DNA of 7,340 bases from Thiotrichaceae bacterium UBA7359 (GTDB lineage Bacteria > Pseudomonadota > Gammaproteobacteria > Eutrophobiales > Eutrophobiaceae): contig CAJJDJ010000160.1 in NCBI GenBank assembly GCA_905182825.1, positions 1 through 7,340 on the forward strand, in the 5' to 3' direction. Position 1 is the first letter of the stretch; each line of letters begins with the position of its first letter. The notes under the pieces were generated by a model, which worked only from the letters and a program-made list of their open reading frames with translations, was not told the origin of the DNA and searched no databases. Shown here piece by piece: positions 1 through 6,365 of the stretch. A program made the position numbers and the translations under genes.

Positions 1-20
1 GCAACTGGGCGCCCAGTTGC
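1..20. repeat. Perfect 20-bp palindrome inside pepA
   Basis: Bases 1-10 are the exact reverse complement of bases 11-20, with no spacer. The palindrome lies in the codons for the conserved PepA segment ATGRPV near the C-terminus and ends exactly at the window edge, so it could be longer. It is GC-rich compared with its surroundings. Protein conservation partly fixes these codons, so chance is possible. No function is assigned. Confidence 0.6.
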
Positions 21-1454
21 ACCTTTATTGGTTCCCGAGATCCATCCTGTACCCGCAATATCTAAATGAGCCCAATGATATTTTTCTGCAAAGCGAGATA
101 AGAAACAGGCCGCGGTGATTGTACCTGCATCTCTACCACCAATATTCGCTATATCTGCAAAGGGACTATTCAACTGTTGTTGATACTCGTCCCATAAAGG
201 CAATTGCCAGGCACGGTCACCCGATTCATCACCGGCATTGAGTAATTCCCTCGCTAATGGATTGTGATTACTTAATAAGCCTGTTGCATGTTTTCCGAGA
301 GCGATTACACACGCGCCTGTAAGCGTGGCAATATCGACAACGACTTCAGGGTTAAATCGTTCACTATAAGTAATAGCATCACATAATATTAATCGGCCTT
401 CAGCATCAGTATTGAGCACTTCAATGGTTTGCCCCGACATACTGGTAAAGATATCACCCGGATTGGTTGCCGTGCTGCTAGGCATATTTTCAACAGCAGG
501 AATAATACCCACAACATTTATTGGCAAGTCAAGTTCTGCTACAGCGGAAATTGTGCCAAAAACACTGGCACCTCCACACATGTCGTATTTCATTTCATCC
601 ATTGCCGCACCGGGCTTGAGTGAAATACCGCCGGTATCAAAAGTAACTGCTTTACCAACTAATACGATAGGTTTTTGTGTTTTTTTGGAACCTTTATATT
701 CGATGGTAATTAATTTTGCGGGTCTTGCAGAGCCTTGGGACACTGAGAGTAAAGAGCCCATACCTAGTTTTTTCATATCGGCTTCTTCTAATGTTTCTAT
801 CGTAAGCGAACGATATTTTTTGCCTAGTGCAGTTGCTTGTTGTGCGAGATAAGCTGGTGTACACACGTTAGAAGGTCTGTTAGAAATATCACGTGCAAAC
901 TTAATGCCATTGGCAATAGACCGACCTTCGTGCATGGCAACCTCACCTTGTGGCAATTCACGACGTGTTGGCACTGTAAAAGTGATTTTTCGTAATGGAT
1001 GTCTACTCGTTTTCTTTTTAGTCTTTAATTCATCAAATTGGTATAAGATATATTCTGCAGCTTGAACTGCTTGTTTTACTTTCCAGTGATGATTACGTCC
1101 TTTTACTATCAATTCACTGAGATAGTTAACACCATCAAGAGAGCCTGTATTGTTCAATGCTCTTATACTATTCTCTATGATCATACGATAGTTTCGCTCA
1201 TTGATATCTCTTTCTTTGCCACAACCAATTAGCAGCACTCGGTCGGCAATCATGCCAGGCACATTGTGTAATAGTAAATATTGTCCTTTGTTGCCATCCA
1301 TATCTCCACGACGAATCAGGTTAGACAAGTATTTTTTACTTATCGTATCAATAGCTTTCGCAGCGGTTGATAGTCGTCTTGACTCAAAAATACCAACTAT
1401 TACGCAAGCTGTTCGTTGTTTTTCAGGGTTGCCGCTTTTTATGTTGAAATCCAT
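1..1454 (-). CDS. pepA: Leucyl aminopeptidase PepA (peptidase family M17), 3' end cut by window edge
   Basis: This is a cytosolic, two-metal aminopeptidase that removes N-terminal residues, leucine preferentially, from peptides. Translating the minus strand gives 484 complete residues. The E. coli enzyme has 503, and active-site positions here run two lower than in E. coli, so about 16 C-terminal residues lie outside the window. All expected metal and catalytic residues are visible: K268 and D273 in VGKAVTFDTGG, K280 in SLKP, D291 in KYDM, and D350, E352 and R354 in NTDAEGRL. The less conserved N-terminal domain covers roughly residues 1-160. The ATG at 1454 is supported by a GGAG Shine-Dalgarno (bases 1460-1463) five bases upstream. 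The gene diverges from lptF, as in E. coli. E. coli PepA also binds DNA, in Xer recombination and carAB control; whether this protein does so cannot be told here. The family assignment is very secure. Confidence 0.97.
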   Translation of the reverse strand, partial: MDFNIKSGNPEKQRTACVIVGIFESRRLSTAAKAIDTISKKYLSNLIRRGDMDGNKGQYLLLHNVPGMIADRVLLIGCGKERDINERNYRMIIENSIRALNNTGSLDGVNYLSELIVKGRNHHWKVKQAVQAAEYILYQFDELKTKKKTSRHPLRKITFTVPTRRELPQGEVAMHEGRSIANGIKFARDISNRPSNVCTPAYLAQQATALGKKYRSLTIETLEEADMKKLGMGSLLSVSQGSARPAKLITIEYKGSKKTQKPIVLVGKAVTFDTGGISLKPGAAMDEMKYDMCGGASVFGTISAVAELDLPINVVGIIPAVENMPSSTATNPGDIFTSMSGQTIEVLNTDAEGRLILCDAITYSERFNPEVVVDIATLTGACVIALGKHATGLLSNHNPLARELLNAGDESGDRAWQLPLWDEYQQQLNSPFADIANIGGRDAGTITAACFLSRFAEKYHWAHLDIAGTGWISGTNKGATGRPV

Positions 1455-1647
1455 TCTAGCTCCATGGTTGTTAACATTTTTATATAACTTCTTGTTTGAT
1501 TAATTTTCTGCACTTTGACAATAAGCATGTCATAATCAGTTAGTTTTTTGTTAAAAACAGTAAAAAATGATCAAAACTATAACTTTAGTCAAGTTTATTC
1601 ATTTATCTTCAACTAAGCAAAACTGAATTTTTTATGAAATCAAAATT
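1455..1647. promoter_or_regulatory. Divergent pepA / lptF control region
   Basis: This 193-bp AT-rich spacer between two head-to-head genes must hold the start signals for both. Reading toward pepA, there is a TTGACT (bases 1587-1592) with only a poor -10 (CATTTT) 17 bases further on, and a TATAGT (1576-1581) without a good -35. Reading toward lptF, a TATAAC (1578-1583) is the best -10-like word, but no convincing -35 sits at the right distance. A TTGACA at 1515-1520 also lacks a properly spaced -10. The role of the region is inferred from the layout; no single promoter stands out. Confidence 0.5.
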
Positions 1648-2757
1648 ATGATTATCCACAACTATATTTACAGGGAGTTGTTGCAAAAGTTAATGTGGAT
1701 ACTTAGTTTGCTTATTCTTGTTATCGCCAGTAATCGCTTCGTTGGCTTTCTGGCCGATGCAGCTGAAGGTAGTTTGCCTGCAGAAATGTTGTTTTTGATG
1801 TTGGCTTTTAAAATGATAGCAACATTACCAAAGATTTTACCGATTTCGATACTTCTTGGAATGTTGCTTGCTTTCTCTCGGATGTCTAATGATAGAGAAT
1901 TGATCATATTATCAGCATCTGGTGTAAGTAAATTATTTCAAATTGGCGTAGCACTTCGCTTTGCAATAGTTTTTTGTTTGTTTGTTTCTGTAATCACCCT
2001 GTATTTTGCACCTTGGGCAGAACAGGGAGTTCATGATTTGAAAGAGCGAGCTAAACAAGAGTCTGATATTTCAGGGATTAAAGCCGGGCAGTTTAAAGAG
2101 TTTAGTAAGGGTGACCGTGTCGTTTATGTTCAGAAACCATCATCCGATAAGCTTTCAATGGAAGAGGTTTTTCTACAGGTAAGAAAAGATGCGAAACTTG
2201 GGGTACTAACCTCTGACAGTGCTCATTTTAAAATCGATAAGAAATCAGGAAACAAATACATCGTTTTTAATGATGGTCGACGCTATGTAGCCGAGCCAGG
2301 TTTACTTAATTATGAGATCACTGAATATGAAAAATATGCAATTCTTACAGAAAGCGCAGAACAAGGTGTTCGTGGCGGAAAACCTGGAGCGTTATTAACA
2401 ACTGAAATAATGGGCTCTGAAAACAAAATACATCAAGCTGAATTGCAATGGCGTATTTCACTGATTATTTCCTGTTTATTGTTGTCAATACTTGCAATAT
2501 TGCTGATCCAGTCGAACACCAGTGAACGAAGATATATGCCATTTTTAATTGGTATCTCAATTTATCTCATCTATAGCAACTTGCTTGGTATTGCAAAGAC
2601 CTTACTTAGCCGAGATGTTCTCCCTGCGATTATTGGTTTGTGGTGGGTGCATATGATTTTAATGGCGGTATTATTAATATTTTATTATTTACCAAAATAT
2701 AGATATATGAAAAAAGAGGAACATGAACTTCAATTTATACCAGCGGATGACTCTTGA
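1648..2757 (+). CDS. lptF: LPS export ABC transporter permease LptF
   Basis: LptF is one of the two transmembrane subunits of LptB2FG, the inner-membrane ABC transporter that extracts lipopolysaccharide and passes it through LptC and LptA to the outer membrane. The 369 residues match the usual family length (366 in E. coli). The N-terminus MIIHNYIYREL resembles E. coli LptF, which supports this start even though no clear Shine-Dalgarno precedes it. Three hydrophobic stretches come first (about 14-36, 48-76 and 100-122), then a periplasmic domain (about 125-265) expected to form the beta-jellyroll, then three more membrane segments (about 268-288, 296-316 and 326-348). NDRELIILSASG at 81-92 matches the cytoplasmic loop thought to contact LptB. 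lptG follows after 5 bases, so the two are almost certainly co-transcribed. LptB is not in the window. Confidence 0.96.
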   Translation: MIIHNYIYRELLQKLMWILSLLILVIASNRFVGFLADAAEGSLPAEMLFLMLAFKMIATLPKILPISILLGMLLAFSRMSNDRELIILSASGVSKLFQIGVALRFAIVFCLFVSVITLYFAPWAEQGVHDLKERAKQESDISGIKAGQFKEFSKGDRVVYVQKPSSDKLSMEEVFLQVRKDAKLGVLTSDSAHFKIDKKSGNKYIVFNDGRRYVAEPGLLNYEITEYEKYAILTESAEQGVRGGKPGALLTTEIMGSENKIHQAELQWRISLIISCLLLSILAILLIQSNTSERRYMPFLIGISIYLIYSNLLGIAKTLLSRDVLPAIIGLWWVHMILMAVLLIFYYLPKYRYMKKEEHELQFIPADDS

Positions 2758-2762
2758 AATAA

Positions 2763-3824
2763 ATGATACTTGATCGATACATAGGCAGAAGCATACTCGT
2801 CAACAGCATGCTAGCTTTGTTTGCATTGGTTGCAGTATTTTCATTTTTTTCTTTAGTAGACCAACTTGATGATACTGGTCGAGGTAATTACGAAGTAGCA
2901 GATGCTATCCAATATGTACTGTTAACTATTCCGCGTTTGAGTTATGAGCTTTTTCCGATAGCAATTGTTATTGGCAGTATGGCTTCACTTGGCATGTTAG
3001 CAAATTCATCTGAGTTGGCTGTTATTCGAACGTCAGGAATATCACAAGCGCAGTTGGCATATTCATTGGTAAAGACGGGCTTGATTTTTGTTGTTATAAG
3101 CATATTGATAGGAGAAATAGTTGCGCCAGTGACGGAACAGGCAGCGCAACAGAAACGTTCGATAGCCTTGACCAAACAAATAGCTATGAAAACTAAACAT
3201 GGATTTTGGTCTCGTGATGGAGATAATTATATAAACATAAGAAAAATTTTGCCTGGGGATCGTGTTGAGGAAATTTATATTTATGAATTCGATAAAGAAC
3301 ATCATTTGAGATCTAGCATCTACGCAAAACATGCAGAATACAATGAAAACAAATGGGTATTGCATGATATTTTAAAGACTAATATTACAGAAGAACAAGT
3401 AACAAATAATAATTATGATACTGCTAAATGGGAAGCATTATTAAATCCAGAGGTTATTAATATGGTTACCATCAAGCCACGCTATTTGTCGACTTTAGGT
3501 TTGATCAGTTATATCGATTATCTTAAATCTAATAGTCAAAGTAGCAAACAATACATACAAGCATTTTGGTCAAAATTGATTAGTCCATTTTCAATTATTG
3601 CAATGCTATTGTTGTCTATCTGTGTTGTCAGATGTGAAGCGCGACCGATGGGTTTAGGTCAACGTGTTTTTATTGGTGCTTTAATCGGTATTACTTTTAA
3701 TTTGTTGAATCAGGTCAGCGGCCACCTTGGTCTTATTTACGGCGTGCCTGCATTTTTTAGCGCTTGTTTGCCAACGATTTTAGTTTTTTCTTATATCTAT
3801 CACAGGCTAAGTAATAGCTATTAA
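2763..3824 (+). CDS. lptG: LPS export ABC transporter permease LptG
   Basis: LptG is the partner of LptF in the LptB2FG lipopolysaccharide extractor. The 353 residues are close to the E. coli length (360). The N-terminus MILDRYIGRSIL is typical. Membrane segments lie near residues 11-32, 60-80 and 100-121, then comes a periplasmic jellyroll domain (about 125-265) containing GFWSRDGDNYINI (147-159), a stretch well conserved in LptG. Three C-terminal membrane segments follow, with RPMGLGQRVFIGALIG (294-309) and YGVPAFFSACLPT (326-338) also matching the family. SSELAVIRTSG (82-92) is the expected cytoplasmic contact region for LptB. The ATG lies 5 bases after the lptF stop and has no strong Shine-Dalgarno, so translation may be coupled to lptF. 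The stop codon is only 3 bases from that of the convergent gene. Confidence 0.96.
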   Translation: MILDRYIGRSILVNSMLALFALVAVFSFFSLVDQLDDTGRGNYEVADAIQYVLLTIPRLSYELFPIAIVIGSMASLGMLANSSELAVIRTSGISQAQLAYSLVKTGLIFVVISILIGEIVAPVTEQAAQQKRSIALTKQIAMKTKHGFWSRDGDNYINIRKILPGDRVEEIYIYEFDKEHHLRSSIYAKHAEYNENKWVLHDILKTNITEEQVTNNNYDTAKWEALLNPEVINMVTIKPRYLSTLGLISYIDYLKSNSQSSKQYIQAFWSKLISPFSIIAMLLLSICVVRCEARPMGLGQRVFIGALIGITFNLLNQVSGHLGLIYGVPAFFSACLPTILVFSYIYHRLSNSY

Positions 3825-3827
3825 TAA

Positions 3828-4235
3828 TTAATTCTTAGTTACAATTAAACAGGTTTTTGACAACCTATCATGCAAAGCATATTTTTTTTTATCAAAACAA
3901 GACCAAGCAAAACCTAAACCAAGCAATAATAAAGACAGTAGTGCATATAAGAATCTTAGAGATGCTTGTTTCCAGTTAAGAACTTGCATCGATTCGTCCA
4001 TGACAAAAATATGCCAGCTACGCATGCCTAATGTTTGCCCACCTTTTACCCAATGCCAACTGAAATAAAAAAAACTAATTAATAATAAGAGGGCATTATA
4101 CGCAATATTACCTCTTTCAATTGCATTGCCTCCGATTAAAAACACTAAAATGGCGGTTGCAACAAGTAGGATAGCAGTGAGCAATAAGCAATCGTAAAAT
4201 ATTGCTGCAAGACGACGCAAAAGATTGCAATACAT
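3828..4235 (-). CDS. RDD family inner-membrane protein
   Basis: This is a small integral membrane protein of the RDD family, whose members are named for conserved Arg and Asp residues. Their biochemical role is mostly unknown; ion transport has been reported for a few. From the ATG at 4235 it has 135 residues. It starts LLRRLAAIFYD (R7, R8, D15), followed by membrane segments at about 16-36, 45-62 and 95-112. The conserved GGQTLGMRSW lies after segment two and HDRLSKT (122-128) closes the domain. A TTG at 4253 would add six residues (start MNKKEH) and is the longest reading; I prefer the ATG because homologues usually begin just before the RR motif, but neither start has a strong ribosome site. 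It converges on lptG. An RDD gene next to lptFG is a familiar gammaproteobacterial arrangement. A run of nine A encodes K116-K118. Confidence 0.88.
   Translation of the reverse strand: MYCNLLRRLAAIFYDCLLLTAILLVATAILVFLIGGNAIERGNIAYNALLLLISFFYFSWHWVKGGQTLGMRSWHIFVMDESMQVLNWKQASLRFLYALLSLLLLGLGFAWSCFDKKKYALHDRLSKTCLIVTKN
3852..3890 (+). terminator. Possible lptFG transcript terminator inside the RDD coding sequence
   Basis: Reading in the lptG direction, 28 bases past its stop codon, there is a short inverted repeat GGTT/AACC (3852-3855 and 3862-3865). A second one, ATGC-AAA-GCAT (3870-3880), is followed after one A by nine consecutive T (3882-3890). The T run fits an intrinsic terminator, but the stems are short and only moderately GC-rich. 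The same bases code for DKKKYALHD of the RDD protein on the other strand, which may be their whole explanation. Confidence 0.3.
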
Positions 4236-4290
4236 ATGTTCTTTTTTATTCAATATGTCGATAATAAAATTAATTCCATATTATTCTCTA

Positions 4291-4320
4291 ATTGTATTTT
4301 TTCTAACAGCATACCATCAG
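4291..4320 (-). promoter_or_regulatory. Candidate promoter for the RDD gene
   Basis: On the minus strand, CTGATG (4315-4320, 3 of 6 matches to TTGACA) is followed after 18 bases by TACAAT (4291-4296, 5 of 6 matches to TATAAT). This lies about 60 bases upstream of the preferred ATG. The -35 is weak, so the call rests mainly on the -10 and the position. Confidence 0.25.
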
Positions 4321-4498
4321 ATGTTATCTTTGAGATCTTAATTTTTTGACTAAAATACAAATTAATAGGATACCTGCATGCAAATTCTATTTCGATATTT
4401 TTAATGTAGAAGGATAATTAGTCGATGAGAGGATAGAATAAGAGAATCTACTCTGCACAGTTTTACGTAATTGTTTCGCAATAAATTTGCTTCTTATC

Positions 4499-4528
4499 TG
4501 GACTAATTTATCGAGTGACATCTATACT
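4499..4528 (+). promoter_or_regulatory. Candidate sigma70-type promoter for the Sel1 gene
   Basis: TGGACT (4499-4504, 4 of 6 matches to TTGACA) and TATACT (4523-4528, 5 of 6 matches to TATAAT) are separated by 18 bases. Transcription would begin near 4535 and leave an untranslated leader of roughly 65 bases before the ATG at 4602. It is the best-matched pair in this spacer, found by eye only. Confidence 0.35.
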
Positions 4529-4601
4529 CTAAATTATGCATGGTATGTTGGAGAAAATAATCATTTGTTTAAAGTATTTTGGAGTCAAAAATTAATTAAT
4601 A

Positions 4602-6365
4602 ATGGTGAGTAATATCAAACACTCGATAATTCTATTTCTAATTATAATAACATCTAATAGCTTTGCGGATGAGTTTTTAGCAGCAGGCCGTGCCTCAATA
4701 AGTGGCGATTATGCTACTGCAATTAAGTTGTATGCGAAGTTAGCAAAAGAAGGCCGTGGAGGTGCTCAATATAATTTGGCAATGATGCACTTCAATGGAC
4801 TAGGCACGCGTCAAGATTACAAACAGGCAGTTTATTGGTATACAAAAGCAGCAGAACAAGATCATCTAAATGCAGAGGCGCAATTGAACCTAGGCATGAT
4901 GCACTTCAATGGATTTGGCACGCGTCAAGATTACAAACAGGCAGTTTATTGGTATACAAAAGCAGCAGAGCAAGGTCATCTAAATGCAGAGGCACAATCG
5001 AATCTAGGTATGATGCACTACAATGGACTTGGCACGCGTCAAGATTATAAACGGGCAGTTTATTGGTATACAAAAGCAGCAGAAAATGGTTATGCAAAAG
5101 CACAATACTATCTAGGTTATATGCATGCCAATGGTCATGGTGTTCCTCAAGACTATAAAGAGACAGTCTATTGGTACATTAAAGCAGCAACACAAGATTA
5201 TGCAAAAGCACAGTACAAACTAGGTCATTTATACGCCAATGGTCATGGCATACCTCAAGATTATATCAAGGCATACACATGGTATGAGGTTGCTTTGAAG
5301 AGAGGAGAAAAAGGTGCAAGGAATGATAGGGACGAAATAGCAGAAAAGATGACGTCGAAAGAAATTGAAGAGGCATTATCCTTTGTAAAAGATTGGTTGG
5401 ATGGTAGTGATGAAGATAGCTCTGAAGATGAGACAGTAATATTGGAAGCGAGCGATGAAGATGGAACAGTAAAAGAAGGGGCATTCTCATTCGTAAAAGA
5501 TTGGTTTGATGGTAGTGATGAAGATGGCTCTGAAGATGAGATAGTAATATTAGATGCGAGCGATGAAGGTGGCTCTGAAGATGAGACAGTAATAGAAAGG
5601 GTATTATCATTCGTGAAAGGTTGGTTTAAAGGTAGTGATGAAGATGCGACGGTAATGACGGAGGCGAGCGATGAAGGTGACTCTGAAGACGAGACAGTAA
5701 TACTGGATAATAATAAGACTTTTAAGTTGTATGCAAAATTAGCAAAAGAAGGTCATGGAGATGCTCAATATAATTTAGCTATCATGCATTACAATGGATT
5801 AGGTACGCCTCAAGATTATGAACAGGCAGTTTATTGGTATACAAAAGCAGCAGAACAAGGTCATCTAAATGCAGAGGAGCAATTGAATCTAGGCGTGATG
5901 CATTACAATGGATTAGGTACGCCTCAAGATTATAAACAGGCAGTTTATTGGTATACAAAAGCAGCACAGCAAGGTGATGCAAATGCGCAGTTCAACCTGG
6001 GTTATATGTATATGATTAACCAAGGTGTTTCTCAAGACTATAAAGAGACGGTCCACTGGTATACCAAAGCAGCAGTACAAGGTTATGCAAAAGCACAGTA
6101 CAAGCTAGGTTATCTGTACGCCAATGGTCATGGTATACCTCAAAATTATATCAAGGCATACACATGGTATGAGGTTGCTTCTAAGAGAGGAGAAAAAGGT
6201 GCAAGGAATGGTAGGGACGAAATAGCAGAAAAGATGACGTCGGAAGAAATTGAAGAGGCACTGTCATCTGTAAAAGAATGGTTGGATGGTAGTGATGAAG
6301 ATAGCTCTGAAGATGAGACAGCAATATTGGATAATAATACAACCTTGCAGAAAGACGCTAATTAG
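4602..6365 (+). CDS. Exported Sel1-repeat protein: two solenoids joined by an acidic linker
   Basis: Residues 1-22 form a signal peptide: K6, a hydrophobic core (9-16), then a likely cut after NSFA. Solenoid one has five Sel1 units (36-71, 72-109, 110-147, 148-183, 184-219) and a cap from 220, including RDEIAEKMTS (243-252). Residues 256-371 are an acidic linker rich in SDED and SEDE. Solenoid two has units at 369-404, 405-442, 443-478 and 479-514, a cap from 515 and an acidic tail to 587. The unit signature is DYKQAVYWYTKAA plus NLGMMHYNGLGT. There are no cysteines, unlike disulfide-bonded Helicobacter Hcp proteins. Sel1 solenoids bind proteins or peptides; Legionella LpnE and EnhC are exported examples linked to host interaction. 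The partner here is unknown; periplasm or beyond is inferred from the signal peptide. GGAG (4581-4584) is 17 bases from the ATG, too far for a normal ribosome site; the start is chosen because it gives the signal peptide. The gene stands alone. Confidence 0.9.
   Translation: MVSNIKHSIILFLIIITSNSFADEFLAAGRASISGDYATAIKLYAKLAKEGRGGAQYNLAMMHFNGLGTRQDYKQAVYWYTKAAEQDHLNAEAQLNLGMMHFNGFGTRQDYKQAVYWYTKAAEQGHLNAEAQSNLGMMHYNGLGTRQDYKRAVYWYTKAAENGYAKAQYYLGYMHANGHGVPQDYKETVYWYIKAATQDYAKAQYKLGHLYANGHGIPQDYIKAYTWYEVALKRGEKGARNDRDEIAEKMTSKEIEEALSFVKDWLDGSDEDSSEDETVILEASDEDGTVKEGAFSFVKDWFDGSDEDGSEDEIVILDASDEGGSEDETVIERVLSFVKGWFKGSDEDATVMTEASDEGDSEDETVILDNNKTFKLYAKLAKEGHGDAQYNLAIMHYNGLGTPQDYEQAVYWYTKAAEQGHLNAEEQLNLGVMHYNGLGTPQDYKQAVYWYTKAAQQGDANAQFNLGYMYMINQGVSQDYKETVHWYTKAAVQGYAKAQYKLGYLYANGHGIPQNYIKAYTWYEVASKRGEKGARNGRDEIAEKMTSEEIEEALSSVKEWLDGSDEDSSEDETAILDNNTTLQKDAN
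4815..5042 (+). repeat. Tandem pair of near-identical 114-bp Sel1 units
   Basis: Bases 4815-4928 and 4929-5042 encode consecutive 38-residue Sel1 units that differ at about eight of 114 bases by eye. A third close copy is at 5814-5927. Similarity extends to synonymous positions, which points to recent duplication or gene conversion rather than protein-level conservation alone. Confidence 0.85.
4929..5444 (+). repeat. Large intragenic duplication, copy 1
   Basis: This 516-base block (codons 110-281) corresponds without gaps to 5814-6329, offset 885 bases (295 codons). It spans three Sel1 units, the C-terminal cap and the first acidic tail. Matching is strongest in the cap, where bases 5269-5390 and 6154-6275 are nearly identical including synonymous sites, and weakest in the middle unit (5043-5150 against 5928-6035). 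Confidence 0.85.
5367..5714 (+). repeat. Tandem copies of the acidic tail module (linker)
   Basis: Three successive versions of one module make up the linker, at residues 256-291, 292-331 and 332-371. Each opens with a variant of SFVKDW (260-265, 296-301, 336-341) and continues with GSDED and one or more SEDE-type clusters. The protein's C-terminus carries a fourth version (residues 551-579, bases 6252-6338). About a third of the residues in 268-371 are Asp or Glu and serine is frequent. The DNA repeats as well, for example ggtagtgatgaagat at the same place in every copy. Confidence 0.85.
5814..6329 (+). repeat. Large intragenic duplication, copy 2
   Basis: This block (codons 405-576) is the partner of 4929-5444. 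After the shared tail the copies diverge: the first runs on into the linker and this one ends in LDNN and the protein terminus. The linker also ends in LDNN (residues 368-371), so the join looks like one whole Sel1 gene copied after another. Confidence 0.85.

Larger units (their letters stand above)
4254..4601. other. 348-bp AT-rich spacer between the RDD and Sel1 genes
   Basis: No credible coding region or RNA gene is visible in this stretch. The two genes it separates point away from each other, so it should hold both promoters; the best candidate for each is listed separately. Another -35-like TTGACT (4346-4351) has only GATACC at 17-base spacing. The 3' end is very AT-rich (attaattaat just before the Sel1 start). 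I see no transposon ends or long repeats. Confidence 0.5.

Noticed and set aside
412..852. Plus-strand open frame of 146 codons (and a second at 429-623)
   Set aside because: It is antisense to pepA, whose conserved motifs including NTDAEGRL read through the same bases on the minus strand.
1201..1503. Plus-strand open frame of 100 codons at the pepA 5' end
   Set aside because: It is the complement of the PepA N-terminal coding region, with no recognisable domain or ribosome site.
1515..1536. TTGACA followed by CATAAT in the pepA-lptF spacer as a promoter
   Set aside because: The spacing is only 10 bases, far from the 16-18 needed.
2942..3365. Minus-strand open frames within lptG
   Set aside because: They overlap confidently assigned lptG coding sequence and show no family features.
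4835..5103. Alternative-frame repetitive peptides in the Sel1 region, both strands
   Set aside because: They arise from the same tandem DNA repeats read out of frame; the signal peptide and Sel1 motifs fix the true frame.
5266..5610. Minus-strand frame rich in Leu, His and Ser opposite the Sel1 linker
   Set aside because: Its apparent repeats are the reverse complement of the GAT/GAA/TCT codons of the acidic linker.
4815..6338. Possible CRISPR-like or other spaced direct repeat array
   Set aside because: The repeats are in frame, 108 or 114 bases long, contiguous and protein-coding; there are no unique spacers.
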